A DNA stretch of 64,000 bases, taken from assembly GCA_025890175.1 (NCBI GenBank), contig JANPYM010000015.1, forward strand, positions 434,112-498,111, given 5' to 3'. The translations under genes and the position numbers were made by a program. This DNA comes from Ciborinia camelliae. Lineage: Eukaryota; Ascomycota; Leotiomycetes; Helotiales; Sclerotiniaceae. The notes beneath the pieces are model-generated. The model saw only the letters and a program-made list of their open reading frames with translations, was not told the DNA's origin and did no database searches. Positions 57,066 to 64,000 of this stretch are shown in pieces. The stretch's first letter is position 1; every line of letters begins with the position of its first letter.

Positions 57066-57435
57066 AGGGCCCGTTCGAATCGATTTTTTTAACCGATGTT
57101 GTCTATATTTATAGCCCATATAGGCCGAACCAAACGCGAATATTATTTGTACAGTAAATATTTAATATTATTGTAATATTATAGTTCACAAATGCAATTT
57201 ACTGAATGCTGATATTTGTTATATTAGTTTTATAAAATATAAATTCACAATTATCACAAAATGTTTAAATTTGTATAATAATTTCGTCAAATCTTTAATA
57301 AAGATCTAATCAGCTTTGGCTTACAAAATGTAACTCATAACGTTTTGCGAAAATTGTGAAACCACAAATTTAGGCTAAATCGATCGCCCAAATTTATATT
57401 GCCTATAAATTAAAAAATCGATCCGAACGGGCCCT
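57066..57435. mobile_element. MITE-like element
   Basis: 370 bp bounded by inverted repeats of about 24 bp: AGGGCCCGTTCGAATCGATT at the left and the reverse complement AGGGCCCGTTCGGATCGATT at the right, one mismatch. The interior is A+T-rich and non-coding. No clean target-site duplication is visible (TA on the left, AA on the right). The size and ends fit a non-autonomous DNA transposon. Confidence 0.7.
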
Positions 57436-57561
57436 AAGTAAAACACTATTGACTGCCTTCAAATAATTTGTGGTCAGCCCCCCTCACTGACTAATCACAA
57501 ATCTCCACCTTCATTAAGAAAAGGCCATCACCCCGGGACCACTACGGTGGAACCTCCTTCC

Positions 57562-57871
57562 CCTCTCATTCTTTCAAAAAGACATCAAAATCAAAATCAA
57601 GGTATGAATGCGCAACACTTAAATCAGATTCATGAACCTGAAAAAGCAAAAATATAATGATGAGAGTGGGATTCGAACCCACGCCTGTTTCCAGACCAGG
57701 AGATTGTAAGGAGGTTCCACCTCTCATTCTTTCATTAAAAAAGACATCAAAATCAAAATCAAGGTATGAATGCGCAACACTTAAATCAGATTCATGAACC
57801 TGAAAAAGCAAAAATATAATGATGAGAGTGGGATTCGAACCCACGCCTGTTTCCAGACCAGGAGATTGTAA
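57562..57871. repeat. ~150-bp tandem duplication covering half a tRNA gene
   Basis: Copy 1 at 57562-57709 and copy 2 at 57720-57871 are nearly identical except for a 4-bp indel. Copy 2 ends inside the intron of the tRNA-Leu gene. Copy 1 ends at the same point and is followed by GGAGGTTCCA, which is the inverse of GTGGAACCTCC just before copy 1. Confidence 0.85.
57658..57709 (-). pseudogene. Truncated tRNA-Leu copy (3' half)
   Basis: Carries the acceptor 3' strand, T arm, variable arm, 3' anticodon stem and part of the intron of the downstream tRNA-Leu, but no 5' half, so it cannot fold into a tRNA. It arose with the tandem duplication. Confidence 0.85.
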
Positions 57872-57935
57872 ACAACCGTTTGTTAAGAGTTTCACACCTT
57901 AACCTGGCGCCTTAGACCAACTCGGCCATCTCACC
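57820..57935 (-). tRNA. tRNA-Leu (anticodon AAG), intron-containing
   Basis: Minus-strand gene of 116 nt. The acceptor stem pairs GGTGAGA with TCTCATC (one G-T), the D stem is GCC/GGC, and the anticodon stem is CCAGG/CCTGG. The anticodon AAG is at 57900-57898. An intron of about 33 nt (57896-57864) follows position 37. The long class II variable arm has a CTG-GAAA-CAG stem, and the T arm is GTGGG-TTCGAAT-CCCAC. All elements of a leucine tRNA are present, so it is probably functional. Confidence 0.88.
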
Positions 57936-59026
57936 ATATGAATGTTTGTTGCAGATGTTACTGCTGTATCTGTATATGAATCAAGCACAAGATAATGGTG
58001 GGGGCCGGGGCGCATGCTGGGCATCTCCAAAGCCACGTGAGAACTACTTGGAATTATTCTATAACTAATGCGTAATAGGTACCTAGTCTATGTGTAGATT
58101 CGATATGGATAATGTTGGGGATGATATAATAAGTGGTTGATTTGTGATGTGTTTCTGTTTTAATGGGAGGAGGAGGAGTCTGTACAAAGCATCATTTATA
58201 TCTAATCAACCATATGTCATTTCGACTTGAGTTCTTCACTTTTCCGAAAAAGGGCTATCAGAACAATTACCTACGTACTGTAGATTACAGTTTCTAAGGT
58301 AGGGAACCAAAAATACGAAAATTCGGTAGACAGGTTATTACAATATTTTGGTCGGTCAATGCCTTATTCGGGATTAATGGGAGGTGGAGTCGAGAGAAGG
58401 GAATAAAATAAATCCCATCTCCTGTGAACATTCGTTTTTTTCCGGTTCAGGACGATATCAAGTGTACATATTGTTGGTTGACTGGAGCTGGTGCAAAGTT
58501 TCCAAGGTTTCCAACAGTCCAATCTGCAGTTTGGACATAAAAGTACTCCTTGGGGACATATTGAAATGTGGGTTGCAATATTTGGATATTCGCTACATGT
58601 GCAACCGATTTTCAACTGGATATATTTGGAAGAGTCTCTCTCAAAAGTTCACTCTGGTTTGAAAATTCCGAGAGATTTTGAACTTGAGCTGAATAGGACT
58701 ATTGACTTCACTGTGTGCGCCATATTGGATCTTAGTCGGTATTCGTTCTCATGGCTCTGAACAGTGTTTCAAATAGTCCGGACTGCAGTCCAACAATAAA
58801 AGACTTCTTGATTCTTCATTCCAATTAAAACATTTATATCATTTGCAACATTCAATTGCTTTCGAACATTAAACTGTATCCATACATTGAAATCTTATAT
58901 CTGATCTGCTGGTCCGGACTATTGGACACCCTGGTTCTGAGGATGAAAAAGGTATGTAATTTCAATGACTCCATAAACAAACCGTCATATACACGAAATC
59001 AGGCTTCATGCTAGATGGGATTAAAA
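57936..59026. other. Spacer before PKS relic
   Basis: About 1.1 kb. Open frames at 58384-58760 and on the opposite strand have no domain I recognise. Short dispersed GTCCGGACT and AGTCCAAC motifs occur near 58780-58920. Nothing further supported. Confidence 0.45.
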
Positions 59027-59713
59027 CGAATTGTCGCAGAAGGTTCTGCAGGCCTCGATCGAGCGATTGCGTGATGGACGGATGGTCTTTGAGCGGAATA
59101 TTCTCCTATTTTTACGCTTCAGCACCCAAAAGAAAAATGCTGTAAGAATGACCAAAGAACTTCAAATCTTTGGCACCAAGGTGCCTGCATGTCGTACTTA
59201 ACATTACGGAACTCACAACTCTGAAATCAATACTGGGAAATTTTCAAGACATGATGTCATCCAATTGCTGGTTGTATACAACAGCCTTCCAGGTGCTGGG
59301 GGTATATCTTTCTCTTTCGTTTTCAAGTATTTTATCCCAAACTAACTTTTATTTAGGATATGATTTCCGCCAATATGTCTTACGAGGACTGGGGGGTAAT
59401 TATAGATGCAGAAATATTTGGGTTATGGGATTTACACCATCTTGTACCCAAGTGTCTTGATTTCTTTGTCCCCCTTTCCTCCGTAGTAGGCGTTTTTGGC
59501 TTACTAGCACAGACTAACTACGCCGCTGGTAATACCTACATGAATATGCTTGATCGCTATCGCATGGCTTAAGAAGAAAAGGTAATTGCAATAGATTCGA
59601 GGTGGAATACTCGAAAATGATGTACTGGCCGATGTTCTTGCTTCAGGTCATTTATTAGGGATCTCCCGAGGTGAATTCTTTATCATATCGAACTACTATA
59701 CTAAATTTTATAA
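59027..59713 (+). pseudogene. Broken polyketide synthase ketoreductase fragment
   Basis: Conceptual pieces in different frames match the NADPH-dependent ketoreductase (KR) domain of reducing type I fungal polyketide synthases. Seen in order: RIVAEGSAGLDRAIA (cofactor loop), a shifted segment with TQKKNAVRMTKELQIFGTKV, another shift to VVLNITELTTLKSILGNFQD, an intron-like gap of about 55 nt, then MISANMSYEDWG, FVPLSSVVGVFGLLAQTNYA and AAGNTYMNMLDRYRMA, which ends in an in-frame TAA at 59570-59572. A further shift gives ASGHLLGISRGEFFIISNYY. Frameshifts and the stop make it non-functional. No other PKS domain is seen; the right end runs into A+T-rich repeat DNA. Confidence 0.78.
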
Positions 59714-60390
59714 TGTATGTTTAAAACGTAACTTTTTAATATTTTCACTTAAATATCTCAAAATAATTTTTTAAAGCTTTAATATCTATATTAATTAATA
59801 ATAATTCTATAATTAGATTTTTAAATAATTTAATAAATATATTAAATTAAAACTAAAATTTAATTTATTATTTTGATAATATATAAAATTTCTAAAATAT
59901 TTTTTTATATTTATATTATAAATTTTAATAAAATTAATTATATATTAATAAATTATAAAAGATTTATTATTTTAAATTTTTATAAAATAATTATTATATT
60001 TTATAATATTATTATAAAAACAATTAAAAAATATTTAAATTATATTTAAAAAAATAAATTTAAAAAAAAGCTTTTCGAAAGTTTAATTAATATTATAATT
60101 TGTTAAGAGAATGACTCCTATATAGAATCAAGGCGGGCAGCGGAAGTGGTGAAAAGGTTGTAGATTGAAGCTATATAGTAATCTACAACTATATATTAGA
60201 TGTAGGGTAAGCTACACTAGACTAAACTAGGCTAGTATAATATTAAAATATAATACCTAACTTCATTATTTCAATATTTTCTTAAAGACAATATAAAGTG
60301 TAAATACTAGTTAGCTAATAAATTAAAGCAACTTCTCTAGAATGTATATCCTTATATAACATATGTAGCGTTTGGATTGGAATTTAAAAC

Positions 60391-60510
60391 GTAACTTCTA
60401 ATATAATGTAGAATATATACAATGATTTTCTATTAGTTCTTGTTTAGTATGTAATTTTCAATATAACGTAGAACATATATAACAATTTTCTACTAATTTC
60501 TATCTAATAT
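60391..60510. repeat. 60-bp degenerate tandem repeat
   Basis: Two copies starting at 60391 (GTAACTTCTAATATAATGTA) and 60451 (GTAATTTTCAATATAACGTA) align along their length with transition-type differences. Confidence 0.6.
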
Positions 60511-61339
60511 CATAATGTTGTTTTCTCTTTCCACTAGTTGTTTCCTCTTACTAATTGGCTTTTTTCATTAATCGGTTTCTTTTATTAGTCGGCTTTTCCT
60601 ACTAATCGTCTCCTCCCTCTACCTAATCAACTCCTCCCAGTCGTTTTTTTTTAATCGTTTTCTTTTAATCGTCTCCTCCTATTAGGTAATCGGTTTTTCC
60701 AGCTTTTTCATTAATCATCTCTTACTAATCTTTTTTTTCCTACTAATTACTAGTCTTCTCCTTCTTACTAATTGTTTTCTTTTGTCTTTTTCTATTAGTT
60801 GTTTTTTTTTATTAGATAATCGGCCTTCCCGGCCTTTTCATTTTTTCTCTTTGGGTTTTATTTTGTGGTCGGCCTTTTCGGCTTTTCCATTCTGGATTCC
60901 TATTCCCCACTCTAAGTCCCCTATTTTTATTTTCTTTTATAGCAATAATATTTCCAAAACGAAGTTTTTAAAATAAAATAATGGAAATCAAGTTGTTATA
61001 CTTAATTATAATGTAAGGAATAATGTAAAAAAAAATGATTTAAATTTAATTGAAATATATAAAATATATAACAAAATTATTAAAATCTTATTAATTATTT
61101 TTTCAAACAAATAATAACTTTTTTAAAAAAATTGAAATTGTTGGAATCACTATAGGCGATGGAGAAACAAATGTACTATAATATTCAATATATTTAGCTC
61201 AAAGCTCTAAAAATTATACTACAGATTAATTATATATATTCGCTAGTGTATATTAGTGTTGTAATATAGAGATACTGTTAGTAATATATTGTAGCTATGT
61301 GTGGTGTATATATTAACATATTATTGTTAAGGTAGAAAA

Positions 61340-62463
61340 TGTAAAGAATCAATTAGATCAATAATAGCTTTAAGATTTTTTATTACTTTTTAAATAGAAT
61401 TCCTATTATTTTTTTAAATAGTTGGTAATGTATTGTTAATTATTGTTTAAACAATAATGTTTTGTTTAATATAAAACTTTATAAGTTTTTAAAACTTTTT
61501 TTGTTTAATTATATAAATTTGTTTTATATATATTAATATTTTATAAATTAAATATTATATTAAAAATTTGTTATTAATTAATATTAAATATTAACAATTG
61601 CCAATATATTGATTTTAAATCTGAATTTTATATCTAAGTATTTTTTTTGTTTTTATTGTTTTTAAATTTGTAATAAAGCTTTTTTTTTTAAAATGTTTTA
61701 TTTAAAAAATTTTATTTATTAAAATTTATTATTTATATATATTAAGATATTTTTTTAATTTATACTTTTATAATTATTTTTTTATATAAATAATAATTTT
61801 TAAATAATAATTTATTTTTATTAGCTTAAAGTTTATACTATTAATAAAATATTGATTTTAAATAAAACATATTTTGATATTATATATTTATATTATTTTA
61901 TTTTTTTTAATTTATTAAAGGTTTTATAAATATTTAACAAATATCAATTAAATATTAAAAATTATTTTAATAATTTTATTTTTAAAGTTTTTGTATTTAA
62001 AATTTTTTTTTTAATATAAAAAAATAAAAGTTTTATTAATTTTTTTATCAAATAATTAAATTTTATATTTTTTATTATTAAAAATATTTATATTTTTTTT
62101 ATTCTTATAATTCAAAATTCAAATTCTTAATTTTTATTAATATTATTTTTTATATTTTTTTTATATTTTTTTTTAATTAATTTTTTTATTAATATTATAA
62201 TTTTTTCTATTTTTTTTATAACGATTATTTAACATTTTATAAATATTTTTATAATTTTTATTAAATCTATTTACTTTTATTATATAAAATTAATTAATTT
62301 TTATAAAACTAAAAAAATATTAAAAAAAAATAATATTATAAATCAAAAATATTTATTTTTTAATAATTTTTTATTATTGTATAATAAATATATTTATAAA
62401 AAAAAGTTTTATAATTTATTATTTAAATAATTTTATTTTAATATTAATTAATTATTTTATTAT
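61340..62463. mobile_element. Second, truncated copy of the inverted-repeat element
   Basis: Aligns in the same orientation with 38410-39722: GAATCAATTAGATCAATAAT here against GAATCAACTAAATCAATATT there, continuing for over 1 kb with transition differences. It lacks the hairpin cassette and diverges where the right inverted arm should start. Confidence 0.7.
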
Positions 62464-63744
62464 TAATAGGAATATAATAATATAAAGTTAGATTTTATTA
62501 AAAAATAGAAAATATAAAATTATTTTGTTTTTTATTAAAAAAAATATATTTTAATTATTTTTATTATAATTTATAAAACGAAATATATCGATTTAATATA
62601 TAAACTTTACAATATTAAAAAAACTATTATAATTGTAATATTTATTTTTTTTAATATAAATATAATTTTAACAAATTTATTAAATATTTATTAATATTTT
62701 ATAAATTATTCTTTATTTATTTATTAATTATTGATTAATATATACAAATATATTTTTTGTTTTTAATTAAAAAATTAAAAATATAAAGATTAAAGATATA
62801 TCAAATTTTAATTCGAATAATAAAAATTTATTAAAAAAAAAAACAAAAAATTTTTATTTTAATTATTTTTTTTGTTTTTTTTATTTTTATATAAAAAAAA
62901 AAAAAAAAAGATTATTATAAAAAATAAAAAAAAGATTATTTTAAAAAATAATGTTTTTATTTAAAATATCTTTTTTTATTTTTTAAAAAAAATTTAAATT
63001 TTTAAAAAATTAAATCCTAAATTGTTTTTTAATAAAAATTGATAAAAAAATAATTTTTTTAAATTAGAATTTTTAAAAATTAAATTTTTTAAATCCCCTT
63101 AATTATTTTTAAAACTTTTTAATTTTTAAATTATTTATTTTGTTTTAATTTTTTATAATTTTTTAAATATTAAATAATTAATATATATTTTTTTTTTTTT
63201 AAAATATAAAATTTATAAACTTTTTTAAAATATTATTTTTAATTTTTTTTTGTTTTTTAATTTTAATTTTTTTGATAATATAAATATAAATATAAATAAA
63301 AATATTATTATTTAATAAATAATTAATTTTTAATATATATTAAAAATTAATTATTTTTTTTTTAAAATTTTAATTTTTTAATTCTATTTTGTTTTTTAAT
63401 AAAATTTATTATTAAATATTTATTTTTTGTTATTAATTAATAATAATTTTTTATTTAAATTTTATATTTTTTATAAATTTTAATAATATATTATTAAAAA
63501 AAATTAATATATATATAATTTATTTTATTAATTTTTAAAATTTTTTTTTAATAATAATTCAAATATTATTAATAAAAATAATTTTTTTTTATCCAAAATT
63601 ATTAAATAATAATAAAAAAAATATAAAATTTTTTAATAATTTGATAATAAAAATAAATAAATTTTTTTTTTTATACTTTTTTTTTTATAAATATAATTTT
63701 ATTATTAATTAATTAACAATCTTCAATTTTTGATTATTAAATTT

Positions 63745-63935
63745 TATAATAATATATAAATCTTTATAATTATTTTAATTTATAATATTTTTATAATAAT
63801 ATATAAATTATTTGAAATTATTTTTATTTATAATATTTTTATAATAATATACAAATTATTTAAAATTATTTTTATTTATAATATTTTTATAATAATATAT
63901 AAATTATTTAAAATTATTTTTATTTATAATATTTT
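63745..63935. repeat. 48-bp A+T tandem repeat
   Basis: About four units containing ATAATAATATATAAATTATT; unit starts at about 63793, 63841 and 63889 give a 48-bp period. Confidence 0.7.
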
Positions 63936-64000
63936 ATTTATTTTTATTAATATTATATTAATAATACTTTTTTATTAAAATAATTATTTAAAATTATATT

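Larger units (their letters stand above)
59714..64000. repeat. Terminal A+T-rich RIP block
   Basis: About 4.3 kb to the window edge, mostly A+T with poly-A/T runs. Intervals of milder bias occur near 60110-60360 and 61140-61330. Between 60530 and 60930 lies pyrimidine-rich low-complexity DNA with degenerate units such as TTTTCCTACTAATCG. No gene, tRNA or coding element remains. It begins directly at the PKS relic. Confidence 0.8.

Noticed and set aside
57566..57895. 109-codon minus frame with an internal repeat
   Set aside because: It is the translated tandem duplication of the tRNA-Leu region, not a protein gene.
58364..58760. Overlapping frames on both strands before the PKS relic
   Set aside because: Looked for other PKS domains here; none seen, and the two plus frames conflict.
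63745..63935. CRISPR-like regular spacing
   Set aside because: A simple 48-bp A+T tandem repeat in fungal RIP DNA without unique spacers.

Overview
The window is nuclear DNA of a filamentous ascomycete. The genes carry many short GT-AG introns (about 45-100 nt) with clear branch points (TGCTAAC-like). Gene-rich DNA of ordinary composition alternates with almost pure A+T blocks in which repeat copies differ by C/T and G/A transitions, the footprint of repeat-induced point mutation (RIP). The most diagnostic stretch is about 15.9-31.2 kb: SLA2, MAT1-1-1 (alpha-box), a second idiomorph gene that I read as MAT1-1-5, then APN2, COX13 and APC5. This is the classic mating-type locus neighbourhood, here in the MAT1-1 state. 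The second MAT gene and the overall style point to Leotiomycetes/Helotiales, probably Sclerotiniaceae; that placement is inference.

Layout: 1.2-3.2 kb, divergent ribosomal protein genes RPL21 (eL21) and RPS9 (uS4). 4.4-11.4 kb, divergent SLU7 (second-step splicing factor) and REV3 (DNA polymerase zeta catalytic subunit). 12.3-15.3 kb, an NVJ2/TEX2-type PH-SMP lipid-transfer protein. 16.0-31.2 kb, the MAT region just described. A degenerate open frame of unknown origin lies between MAT1-1-5 and APN2 and may be a relic of another MAT gene. 31.7-32.6 kb, a CIA30 complex I assembly factor. 34.4-37.0 kb, a three-RRM RNA-binding protein. 38.2-41.0 kb, a RIP-degraded block with a 1.7 kb element bounded by ~350 bp inverted repeats and an inserted GC-rich hairpin cassette. 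41.7-47.2 kb, an mL45/MBA1-like mitochondrial protein, EOS1, eIF1 (SUI1) and an Asterix-family ER protein. 47.9-55.5 kb, MED12/SRB8 and an RGD1-type F-BAR/RhoGAP. 57.1-57.9 kb, a MITE-like element and a tRNA-Leu(AAG) with a partial tandem copy. 59.0-59.7 kb, a broken polyketide synthase ketoreductase relic running into a 4.3 kb terminal A+T block.

Most genes are single-copy housekeeping genes without operon logic. The functional link in the middle is syntenic: SLA2 and APN2 bracket the idiomorph. Exon structures were derived by hand from splice signals, frame continuity and remembered family sequences; each model closes in frame unless stated. The most unusual observations are an apparent 3-nt microexon in EOS1, an in-frame duplicated cassette exon in eIF1, two GC-AG introns in the RhoGAP gene, a uORF whose stop overlaps the MED12 start, the hairpin cassette in the RIP block, the PKS relic, and the degenerate reading frame inside the MAT locus.
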